Of a DNA stretch of 5,313 nt, positions 1-5,313 are shown one piece after another. A program made the position numbers and the translations under genes. Each line of letters starts with the position of its first letter. Within the stretch, counting starts at the first letter, position 1. This DNA comes from Thermoproteota archaeon (GTDB lineage: Archaea; Korarchaeota; Korarchaeia; Korarchaeales; Korarchaeaceae): contig QMVU01000098.1 in the NCBI GenBank assembly GCA_003661265.1, positions 1-5,313 of the forward strand. Direction: 5' to 3'. Below the pieces are notes generated by a model, which was not told the DNA's origin, searched no databases, and saw only the letters and a list, made by a program, of their open reading frames with translations.

Positions 1-12
1 ACAAAAGATTTA

Positions 13-25
13 GGAAACTTTTAAG
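13..25 (+). promoter_or_regulatory. Probable archaeal BRE/TATA promoter of the membrane protein gene
   Basis: A purine-rich GGAAA (13-17) is followed directly by CTTTTAAG (18-25), resembling an archaeal BRE plus TATA box. The box centre lies about 27 bases before the ATG at 50. Archaeal transcription usually starts some 25 bases downstream of the box, so it should start at or next to the ATG. That agrees with the absence of a ribosome-binding site there. The surrounding 49 bases are strongly AT-rich. Inferred from position and sequence only. Confidence 0.5.
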
Positions 26-49
26 AATTTCAAATTTAAGCAAAATTAG

Positions 50-904
50 ATGTCTTTAGGGAATAAGAAAGGAGAAGAATCTTTTCAAAAGATAGGCATG
101 AAACCTACCCTTCTGAAATTTATTTGGTTCATAAGCTTTCTTAATCCCCTTAATTGGATTGCAATAGCGCTCTGGTGGGTAATCTCCAAGGTAATTACAA
201 GTGGCCCTGTTGTAGAGGCAATTTGCAGGTGGATCGCAACAAAAGGAGGGATCAAGTCCAGAATTTCTGCACTAATAAAGGGAAAAAAGGAGCGCGCTGA
301 AGGGGTCATAATTGAGATATCCCACTTGAGGAGGGAGGGTCTCACTAAGCTGGAATTGATAAAGGAATCACTAAAGATCTCCAAGAAACTTTCATTGCTG
401 CCAACGGCATATGTCACCTACTGGGTTTCGGATTTCTATACAGAGTACAGCAAGGGAGTACCCTTAGAAGAAATACCATTTCCCAGCTGGATTGTAATTG
501 TAAGCCTTTTTGCCCCCTCTGTTGTAATGGTTCTTTACCTTCCCTACCTTTACGGGAGGGACTCGGGAGTCATGATGTTTGATAGGGAGGAAGGAGAGAT
601 ATATACGCTTGGCTCAGTGTTCAAGGGCATCTTGGATAACGCTTCGCTCTTATCCTTGCTTCTGCTTTACTTGAATTTCCTCAGGACTGTAAGGCAATAC
701 CTTGCCCCGATCGACTTCTTTGCCTTAGCAATAGCGTTCTGGATCTTTCCAATCCTTACTTACATTTGGAGCATTCTAAGTGGGGTAGCTCCGAGCTACT
801 TCTATCTGAAGAGATTGTCAAGGATGTCTTCCAACATAACAAAAAAATTCAAGTCCTTCGGAGCACCCTTAGTAAAGCTGTCTGATCTTATGGAGCGCCT
901 GTAG
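50..904 (+). CDS. Uncharacterised multi-spanning membrane protein
   Basis: A 284-residue protein that I do not recognise. Hydrophobic stretches suitable as membrane helices lie at about residues 22-48, 146-168, 196-215 and 220-246. Between the first two is a long basic, probably helical region (about 58-118, many Lys/Arg/Glu), which the positive-inside rule would place in the cytoplasm. The C-terminal tail (about 253-284) is also basic. No catalytic motif, cofactor site or transport signature is visible. The ATG at 50 has no Shine-Dalgarno sequence but sits where a leaderless start is expected from the upstream TATA-like box. An in-frame ATG at 98 (Met17) is the alternative and also lacks a good ribosome site. 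The gene looks AT-richer than the genes after 2448. A 31-base gap separates it from kptA, so co-transcription is possible. The reading frame is secure; the function is unknown. Confidence 0.8.
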   Translation: MSLGNKKGEESFQKIGMKPTLLKFIWFISFLNPLNWIAIALWWVISKVITSGPVVEAICRWIATKGGIKSRISALIKGKKERAEGVIIEISHLRREGLTKLELIKESLKISKKLSLLPTAYVTYWVSDFYTEYSKGVPLEEIPFPSWIVIVSLFAPSVVMVLYLPYLYGRDSGVMMFDREEGEIYTLGSVFKGILDNASLLSLLLLYLNFLRTVRQYLAPIDFFALAIAFWIFPILTYIWSILSGVAPSYFYLKRLSRMSSNITKKFKSFGAPLVKLSDLMERL

Positions 905-935
905 AGCTGCCGAGAATGTAAAGTAGAAGTAATTA

Positions 936-1583
936 ATGATGTCGCGTCTCCAAAAGCGAATGGATCAGAGGAAGAGGGTAAAGTTGAGTAAGCTTCTAAG
1001 CTTCATCTTAAGGCACAACCCTTCCCTCTTAGGTATTTCTCTAGATTCTGAGGGATTCGCAGATGTTAGTATAGAGGAACTAGCTCTTAGGATAAGGAAA
1101 CTGAGGGGATATGAGTGGGTAACATCAGAACACATATTAGAGGTGGTTGAACTAGACGAGAAGGGAAGGTTTGAGGTTAAAGATCGTAAGATAAGGGCGA
1201 CATATGGTCATAGCGTTAAGGTAAAGCCAAAATACCCTGAGGTTCGGGAGACACCAAAGCTTTATCACGGAACCACGAGAAGGGCCTGGGAGAGGATAAA
1301 GAAGACGGGGCTCCTTCCTATGGGGAGGAAGTACGTCCATCTGACGACAAGGCTAGCTGATGCCTTGGAAGTCGCCAGGAGACACGGAAAAGATGCCATC
1401 ATACTTGAAGTAGATGGGAACTCCATGATAAGGGAAGGACTTCCCATCTGGAGGGCTAGTGATTCTATCTACCTGGCTGAGAAGGTCCCTCCCAGATATC
1501 TGAGGGTAGTTCCTCCAGAAGCCCTCTTGAGGGGTCACAATAACGTTAAAAGGAAGCATCGAAAAATGGAGGGGAGAAGATGA
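936..1583 (+). CDS. kptA: RNA 2'-phosphotransferase, Tpt1/KptA family
   Basis: Tpt1/KptA enzymes remove an internal RNA 2'-phosphate using NAD+: the phosphate is ADP-ribosylated, then released as ADP-ribose 1'',2''-cyclic phosphate with nicotinamide. The 215-residue product shows the family layout: an N-terminal winged-helix lobe with LSFILRHNP (catalytic Arg26-His27), RATYGHS (Arg87), then the NAD+-binding lobe with YHGT (His111-Gly112-Thr113), YVHLTT (133-138), ARRHG (Arg149 as the likely fourth catalytic residue) and a closing VPPRYL. All four Arg/His/Arg/Arg positions thus appear present. It is somewhat longer than the roughly 180-residue bacterial enzyme, with a basic N-terminal extension of about 14 residues and a Lys/Arg-rich C-terminal tail from about 199. 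ATG at 936 is immediately followed by a second ATG; Met9 (960) or TTG at 984, preceded by AGAGGG, are other possible starts. Its stop overlaps the next gene's start (ATGA). Confidence 0.93.
   Translation: MMSRLQKRMDQRKRVKLSKLLSFILRHNPSLLGISLDSEGFADVSIEELALRIRKLRGYEWVTSEHILEVVELDEKGRFEVKDRKIRATYGHSVKVKPKYPEVRETPKLYHGTTRRAWERIKKTGLLPMGRKYVHLTTRLADALEVARRHGKDAIILEVDGNSMIREGLPIWRASDSIYLAEKVPPRYLRVVPPEALLRGHNNVKRKHRKMEGRR
1568..1572 (+). promoter_or_regulatory. Ribosome-binding site of the 49-residue gene
   Basis: GGAGG, within the last codons of kptA, ends seven bases before the ATG at 1580. Its match to the archaeal 16S tail and its ideal spacing are the main support that the small overlapping gene is translated. 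Confidence 0.7.
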
Positions 1584-1729
1584 GGATTAAGGATTTATTC
1601 CTCCTAATAGCTGCCCTCATAATAGCGATATTGCTTTGGAAAGTCATTCGCCTCATAATAGCCGCTGCCATCCTTCTCTTCCTTGTCCTAGTGACTTTCT
1701 TCTTTTTGAAGAGGATGTTCAGGGATTAA
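1580..1729 (+). CDS. 49-residue hydrophobic membrane miniprotein
   Basis: A short reading frame that length cut-offs would miss. The 49-residue product begins MRIKDLFLL and ends with a basic KRMFRD tail. It is nearly all hydrophobic: one stretch at about residues 6-20, a short turn with Trp20, Lys21 and Arg24, and a second stretch at about 25-43. It could be a two-helix hairpin or one long tilted helix. The ATG overlaps the kptA stop as ATGA, a classic translational-coupling arrangement, and is preceded by a well-spaced GGAGG. Only 16 bases separate it from the hydrolase gene, so it fills what would otherwise be an unusually wide gap in a compact cluster. No family is recognised and no charged or catalytic residue lies inside the helices. 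A structural role or an accessory role to a membrane partner is guesswork. Confidence 0.72.
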   Translation: MRIKDLFLLIAALIIAILLWKVIRLIIAAAILLFLVLVTFFFLKRMFRD

Positions 1730-1735
1730 GCCTCC

Positions 1736-1740
1736 GGGGG
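1736..1740 (+). promoter_or_regulatory. Probable ribosome-binding site of the MBL-fold hydrolase
   Basis: A G-rich run (GGGGGGAG, 1736-1743) precedes the ATG at 1746. GGGGG at 1736-1740 can pair with the CCUCC of the 16S tail, with one G-U pair, at five-base spacing. This favours Met1 as written; no other nearby in-frame start is as well placed. Confidence 0.5.
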
Positions 1741-1745
1741 GAGAA

Positions 1746-2381
1746 ATGCCCATTTCAGTTAAGGTATTTCCGTTCGGCCTCCTTAGAAGCAACGTCTACC
1801 TTGTCTTCGAGGAGGAAACAGGGGAAGCTTTAGTCATAGATGCTGGAGGAGGAACGCAATACGTGCTTCGTGAGGTTAGAAAGAGGGATCTAAAACCAAA
1901 GTTCATCCTGCTAACCCACGGACACTTTGACCACACTTTCGAGGTCGCTGAGTTCAGGAAGGTCCTTGGGATAGATTCGTACATCCATGAGAAGGACCTA
2001 AAGGTCCACGAGACAATGTGGGATTTAGGCCTCTCCGCGTTCGGAATCAAGATGCCGAGACCTGAGGTGGGCAGGTGCTTCGATGACGAGCCATCCTTCG
2101 AGCTCGGTTCGCACATCGTCAAGGTTATTCACACCCCAGGTCATACGCCAGGAAGCGTGTGCTACTTTCTGCCGGATGAAAGGATTCTCTTCACAGGAGA
2201 CACCCTATTTCAGGGATCCATTGGTAGGACGGACCTGCCTGGCGGAGATCCTACTGCAATAAGGAGTTCTCTGAGGAAGCTCATGTCCCTTGGGGACGAA
2301 ACTGTCGTTTATCCAGGGCACGGGGGTAAAACTACCATAGGAGTGGAGAGGAGGACGAACCCCTTCATTTCTCGGATTTAA
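1746..2381 (+). CDS. Glyoxalase II-like metallo-beta-lactamase-fold hydrolase
   Basis: A cytoplasmic two-metal hydrolase of the MBL superfamily, 211 residues with no signal peptide. The full metal-ligand set is visible: THGHFDH (His58, His60, Asp62, His63), HTPGHTPGS (His133), TGD (Asp152, bridging) and YPGHG (His192). The loop GRTDLPGGD (160-168) and the closing ERRTNPF are characteristic of hydroxyacylglutathione hydrolase-like proteins, especially the short single-domain YcbL type of about 215 residues. It lacks the C-terminal glutathione-binding domain of classical GloB (about 250-260 residues), and most archaea do not make glutathione. The physiological substrate is therefore open: another thioester of an archaeal thiol is plausible, and related folds also include persulfide dioxygenases. 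It is the third gene of the kptA cluster, 16 bases after the miniprotein, and is followed by a pyrimidine-rich stretch and a new TATA-like box. Confidence 0.9.
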   Translation: MPISVKVFPFGLLRSNVYLVFEEETGEALVIDAGGGTQYVLREVRKRDLKPKFILLTHGHFDHTFEVAEFRKVLGIDSYIHEKDLKVHETMWDLGLSAFGIKMPRPEVGRCFDDEPSFELGSHIVKVIHTPGHTPGSVCYFLPDERILFTGDTLFQGSIGRTDLPGGDPTAIRSSLRKLMSLGDETVVYPGHGGKTTIGVERRTNPFISRI

Positions 2382-2401
2382 CTTCCCTCCCCTCCCACCA
2401 A

Positions 2402-2409
2402 CTTTTATC
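2402..2409 (+). promoter_or_regulatory. Possible TATA box for the surface-protein pair
   Basis: CTTTTATC lies in the 66-base gap before the chosen transglutaminase start. A transcript starting about 25 bases downstream (near 2430) would begin after the ATG at 2424 but before the GGAGG at 2434, so it would favour translation from 2448. No convincing BRE is present (the preceding bases are pyrimidine-rich), so read-through from the kptA cluster is also possible. Confidence 0.35.
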
Positions 2410-2433
2410 ATGCAAAGGGTTAAATGCTGAGTT

Positions 2434-2438
2434 GGAGG
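2434..2438 (+). promoter_or_regulatory. Ribosome-binding site deciding the transglutaminase start
   Basis: GGAGG ends nine bases before the ATG at 2448. It lies downstream of the alternative ATG at 2424, so it can serve only the 2448 start. Starting at 2448 also puts the membrane helix right at the N-terminus. Confidence 0.65.
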
Positions 2439-2447
2439 AAGCTCTCG

Positions 2448-3506
2448 ATGAAACTCCACTTAGGGCTCTTGTTGTTAGGGCTCCTGTTTATAGGACTTGG
2501 TGGACTCCTCTACCTCTGGCAGGAGGGGTTGGAGAGATCTCCCGTCCCAGGCATAAATAAGACAGCGCCAGCTCCATGGAGCGAACCCCCGGGGGGTTTA
2601 GTTTCAGAAAACATCACTTACATCGTAGAAGCGACTTTTCTGATAAAAAACGAAAGGGATGTTAGTTTGCCTGATATAGTGAAGGTTTACGCCCCACCGA
2701 ACACAACTCACCAGAAGGTAAGGATAGTCTCAGTTGAGCCAGAGCCCTTCCTGGTGGATAGGGATGAGAACGGAAACCTGAGGATGAACATCAAGGTAAA
2801 CTTGAGCCCGAACTCTGAGATCTGGGTGAACATGACCCTTGAGATAACGGTTCAGCAGTACGAAGCTGATCTCAACGAGAGAGCAGCTATGTGGCCTCCA
2901 CTGGAGATTTCCCAGAGGTACACGGAACCAACGATAGTTTGGAACGTGGAAAACGAGACCCTGAGGAAGCTGGCAAGGGAGATAGTAGGGGACGAGGATA
3001 ATCCCCTGATAATGGCCAGGAAACTGGCATATTGGATCGACGAGAACCTAGAGTATAAACCAAACCCGGAAAATCTCACAAGAGGAGCTAACTACTGTGT
3101 TTACAGGAGGAACGGGAATCTCATCATATTTGGGGACTGCACACAAGCAGCTGACGTTTACATAACCTTCGCCAGATCCCTTGGCATACCTGCAAGGGCG
3201 GTCTCGGGCCTGATATTGATGGAGAAGGAGGAGGTTCAGTGGAGGAATTTGAGCATGGAGGAGGATCCTGACAGGATGGTCGAGCACTGGAGGCCGCACA
3301 TCTGGCCTCAGGTCTACCTGGAGCCCTGGGGATGGATAGACGTCGACATGCTCGTGGAGCACTCCTGGGGGGTCTACTCCTGGAGGCACATAATCCTCGA
3401 GGTTGAGGGAGAGTTCGTCTTGGATGTGGAGTGGCTCAAAATGGTAGAGTCAATGGTGTTCGACGTGGAGTACATCGAGTACAAGGTAACTCCTCTAGAG
3501 GGATGA
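2448..3506 (+). CDS. Membrane-anchored extracellular transglutaminase-like protein
   Basis: A 352-residue protein with an N-terminal hydrophobic helix (about residues 4-24) as signal anchor, then a beta-rich region (about 50-142) and a transglutaminase-like papain-fold domain (about 180-305). The likely triad is Cys231 in FGDCTQAADV, His284 in PHIWPQVYLE and Asp300 in WGWIDVD; GIPARAVSG (246-254) is the typical structural motif. Archaeal members of this fold are mostly uncharacterised and may act as peptidases, amidases or cross-linking enzymes. Seven Asn-X-Ser/Thr sequons (Asn37, 55, 85, 128, 169, 209, 267) suit a glycosylated protein outside the cell. The usual Glu of the His motif is Gln288. 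The open frame extends to an ATG at 2424 (360 residues), but only the 2448 start has a Shine-Dalgarno site. The next gene begins three bases after the stop, so the two are surely co-transcribed. Family assignment is firm; the activity is not shown. Confidence 0.88.
   Translation: MKLHLGLLLLGLLFIGLGGLLYLWQEGLERSPVPGINKTAPAPWSEPPGGLVSENITYIVEATFLIKNERDVSLPDIVKVYAPPNTTHQKVRIVSVEPEPFLVDRDENGNLRMNIKVNLSPNSEIWVNMTLEITVQQYEADLNERAAMWPPLEISQRYTEPTIVWNVENETLRKLAREIVGDEDNPLIMARKLAYWIDENLEYKPNPENLTRGANYCVYRRNGNLIIFGDCTQAADVYITFARSLGIPARAVSGLILMEKEEVQWRNLSMEEDPDRMVEHWRPHIWPQVYLEPWGWIDVDMLVEHSWGVYSWRHIILEVEGEFVLDVEWLKMVESMVFDVEYIEYKVTPLEG
3498..3502 (+). promoter_or_regulatory. Ribosome-binding site of the C-anchored surface protein
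   Basis: GAGGG spans the last codons of the transglutaminase gene, seven bases before the ATG at 3510. A competing ATG at 3503 reads only four codons before a stop, so 3510 is the start. Confidence 0.55.
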
Positions 3507-3509
3507 AGG

Positions 3510-4607
3510 ATGGGTAGGATCGGAGTGAGAAGGACGATCCTGATTTTCCTCTCATTGGTTATTCTTCTAGCTCTAGAAGCGGAAGTTATGGAGGTAGCTT
3601 CCCAAGAAAGGCTGATAATCGCGATAAACTATAGGCTCACCTTTAACAGCAATGGAACGGTACTGGTAACCCTTCTCATGCACCCGTTCCTGGTGGGAAG
3701 AAGGGGTTTCGAGAGCGCCTACGAGAACATGACAGTGATCATGGACCTAATGGCGGAGGAGGAGCAGACAGCAAGTAGGGAGATTCCCTATCTGTTTGTG
3801 GACGATCCAAGGAAGCTGGAGTACAGGATAATAGGGCACATGAGAACAGTGGACGATGAGGTCGTCCTACTCTACCTAGAAGGGGAGAACATGACCTCCT
3901 TTAAGGGGGCTGTAGTCCTGGACGTCCTCGTGAACCTTGAAACGGCAGACAAGGTGGATAAAATAGGAAGAGACGTGTACAGGATAACGATAGCGGATCC
4001 ATACACGCGGATGGATAGAGGGTGGGTCGACTTCATGGAGTTCAGGGTTGGAGAAGGGGTAGAGCTGATCTCATACAGCTGGTCGCCATCAGAGGCCAAG
4101 GGACCTACCGTGGTAGAGGAAGGAAGGCTTGTCTGGGAGAATTTCAACGAACCTGAGGCTCCAAACGAGTACGTTCTTGAACTTAGGATGCCGGACTTCC
4201 AGTTTGAGGCGGCAAAGGGGTATAAGGTGGCTGCTGTCGCGAGCTTTTCAAACGGGATGATAAACGTCTCCTTGAATAACCTCGGAAAGGAGGGCCTTTT
4301 CTACATCAGGGCAGTTGGAGACGGGATGGATCAGACAAGGGCCATCTACTTGAAGGAAGGGGAGAAGGCTAGCGTGAGCATCCCGGCCCCAAAGCCTCTA
4401 AAGGTGGAGATATGGTACGGCACGACCATGCTTGGAGAGGCGGAGTGGGTGAGAGAAGAGGAGGAGAGGAGACTACTAGGACCACCCAGCTTCTTAGTCA
4501 TGGCTATGATAATCGTAGGCATGGTGATGGTCTTCCTGTCCCTCATCGTTAGAGGCGAGTCTGATAGAGGCGGAGAGCTGGATGTGACAGAGAAAGAATC
4601 ATTTTGA
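3510..4607 (+). CDS. Predicted cell-surface protein with C-terminal membrane anchor
   Basis: A 365-residue protein of no family I recognise. It opens with a basic stretch (MGRIGVRR) and a hydrophobic segment (about 9-22), a probable signal peptide or anchor. A long hydrophilic, beta-rich ectodomain follows (about 30-320). Near the C-terminus are a highly charged stretch (EWVREEEERR, 312-321), a membrane helix (about 327-347) and a short polar cytoplasmic tail. The stretch about 238-305 has the alternating pattern and NNLGKEG turn of an immunoglobulin-like or CARDB-type beta-sandwich; this is an impression, not a match. Four N-glycosylation sequons (Asn48, 73, 127, 252) support an external location. 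No catalytic motif is evident. Its placement three bases after the transglutaminase-like gene and its matching topology suggest a partner, scaffold or substrate of that enzyme. It ends convergently with the transporter remnant, overlapping its last codons. Confidence 0.82.
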   Translation: MGRIGVRRTILIFLSLVILLALEAEVMEVASQERLIIAINYRLTFNSNGTVLVTLLMHPFLVGRRGFESAYENMTVIMDLMAEEEQTASREIPYLFVDDPRKLEYRIIGHMRTVDDEVVLLYLEGENMTSFKGAVVLDVLVNLETADKVDKIGRDVYRITIADPYTRMDRGWVDFMEFRVGEGVELISYSWSPSEAKGPTVVEEGRLVWENFNEPEAPNEYVLELRMPDFQFEAAKGYKVAAVASFSNGMINVSLNNLGKEGLFYIRAVGDGMDQTRAIYLKEGEKASVSIPAPKPLKVEIWYGTTMLGEAEWVREEEERRLLGPPSFLVMAMIIVGMVMVFLSLIVRGESDRGGELDVTEKESF

Positions 4608-5313
4608 TACTCTCCTTCCTTCTTTTTGCTTTAAATCCCGCTGAGTACACGGCTCTATGTGGACTATGACGTCCTCTGTGTCAGGGAAGTCCCGTTTTAT
4701 CCTCTCAACGATCTCATCAGCTAGATCATGGGGCCCTCTTCACGCTCATATCCGGGTTCACTAAGACATGAAGGTCTAAGAAGACGTTGTTGCCGACCCT
4801 CCTAGCCCTTATCTTATGGACCTCCTCCACCTCGTCCATGGAACTTACCACCATGCCTATCCTGCTCACATAGTTCCTGCCGGGAGGCACGTCGGTTATG
4901 GAGTCCCTTATCTCAACGAAGCTTTTGATGGAAGCCCAACTCATGAAAAGGATCACGACGAGCAACGCAACCGCATCCTAAATAGGGGAGAACAGGGATG
5001 CCAGGAGAACCCCTCCAAAAACAGATAGGCCCTCAAATAAATCAAAACCAGGCGAAGCTGCTCAGTCCTAACAGCCAGACCAGAAAAATTCGATTTCCTG
5101 TAAGACAAAAAGGGCAAGGAAGTTAAAAAGCGTGGAAATTGCCGCGTAAAAAGGGGCGCTTTCCCTATGGAGACCTCCCCCTGAAGAGCCCAACCTCTCC
5201 ATGAGCATGTGAAGGAGGATGACCCTCTACCAGTGGCTTAAGTGGCTTCTTTACGAATAGGGTCGTGAAGAAGGATGAAATCACGTTCCCGAGGAAATCA
5301 AGTCCATCTGCGA
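4599..5313 (-). pseudogene. Decayed cation diffusion facilitator (CDF) metal transporter, 5' end outside window
   Basis: CDF proteins export divalent metals (Zn, Mn, Fe, Co) by proton exchange. Read on the minus strand, 5311 down to about 5180 gives an ADGLDFLGNVISS-type second helix and a His-rich HPPSHAHGE loop. After a +1 frame change comes a helix (about 5162-5101, APFYAAISTLFNFLALF). A third frame (5099-5055) gives RKSNFSGLAVRTEQL, then the second frame resumes (SPGFDLFEGLSVFGG, from about 5056). It meets an in-frame TAG at 4978-4980 inside PI*DAVALLVV, then runs through the cytoplasmic domain (VEEVHKIRARR, LDLHVLVNPDMS). At 4730-4733 an extra base in a run of four G ends it; one base later the frame continues as HDLADEIVERIKRDFP and VIVHIEP to a stop at 4599-4601. 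About 25 residues, roughly one helix, seem missing near 5180. Neighbouring genes are intact, so scattered sequencing error is an unlikely cause. This fills the whole 4608-5313 stretch. Confidence 0.85.
4615..4632 (+). terminator. Pyrimidine/T-rich tract, probable archaeal terminator
   Basis: CTTCCTTCTTTTTGCTTT-like sequence starts eight bases after the stop of the C-anchored protein gene, with five consecutive T at 4623-4627. Archaeal RNA polymerase terminates at such T-rich tracts without needing a hairpin, and I see no clear stem here. The tract also lies antisense to the last lysine-rich codons of the convergent transporter remnant. Confidence 0.45.

Noticed and set aside
85..417. A 110-codon minus-strand frame opposite the first membrane protein
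   Set aside because: It lies wholly antisense to a longer frame with membrane-protein character, and no promoter or ribosome site supports it.
1636..1833. A 65-codon + strand frame between kptA and the hydrolase
   Set aside because: It overlaps, in another frame, both the 49-residue gene and the start of the hydrolase gene, has no ribosome site, and its product has no coherent character.
2586..2598. Near-palindromic C-run/G-run (five C followed by six G) as a hairpin or regulator site
   Set aside because: It lies within codons for Glu-Pro-Pro-Gly-Gly of the transglutaminase gene linker, has no loop, and is explained by codon choice.
3048..3389. A 113-codon minus-strand frame opposite the transglutaminase domain
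   Set aside because: The opposite strand encodes the conserved catalytic domain. The antisense product is Pro/Val/His-rich, as expected from reading that coding sequence backwards.
4726..4965. A 79-codon minus-strand frame as a stand-alone gene
   Set aside because: It begins with TTG in the middle of a membrane helix and ends in the middle of the CDF cytoplasmic domain. The homology continues on both sides, so it is a fragment of the pseudogene, not a separate small gene.
4816..5028. A 70-codon + strand open frame in the 3' region
   Set aside because: It is antisense to the transporter remnant, has no ribosome site and gives a low-complexity product rich in His and polar residues. The minus strand carries clear CDF homology instead.

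Overview
The window reads as chromosome of a thermophilic or hyperthermophilic archaeon. Arginine is mostly AGG/AGA and isoleucine is often ATA. Genes are tightly packed on one strand. Promoters look like archaeal BRE/TATA boxes, one gene seems leaderless, and others have GGAGG-type ribosome sites. A KptA-type RNA 2'-phosphotransferase and N-glycosylation sequons in the exported proteins fit this. I cannot name the genus; Thermococci or Korarchaeota would both suit. No mobile element, CRISPR array, tRNA or rRNA was seen.

Layout: positions 1-49 hold a probable promoter. 50-904 (+) encodes an unrecognised multi-spanning membrane protein. 936-2381 (+) is a compact cluster: KptA, a 49-residue hydrophobic protein whose start codon overlaps the kptA stop (ATGA), and a glyoxalase II-like metallo-beta-lactamase-fold hydrolase. 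A short gap with a TATA-like box follows. 2448-4607 (+) is a two-gene unit for the cell surface: an N-terminally anchored transglutaminase-like protein with an intact Cys-His-Asp triad, then, three bases later, a secreted-type protein held by a C-terminal membrane helix.

4599-5313 looks empty at first, because no long open frame is left. On the minus strand it is the decayed remnant of a cation diffusion facilitator (CDF) metal transporter. It keeps a readable C-terminal cytoplasmic domain and parts of the membrane domain, broken by an in-frame stop, at least three frame changes and an apparent loss of about one membrane helix. Its 5' end lies beyond the window. Its tail converges on, and overlaps by a few bases, the end of the membrane-anchored protein gene.

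Working together: the transglutaminase-like protein and its neighbour probably act as a pair on the outer face of the membrane. The kptA cluster combines an RNA/NAD+ enzyme, a membrane miniprotein and a hydrolase with no obvious shared pathway, so co-transcription is clearer than co-function. All translations outside the long open frames and all motif alignments were done by hand, with family members recalled from memory.
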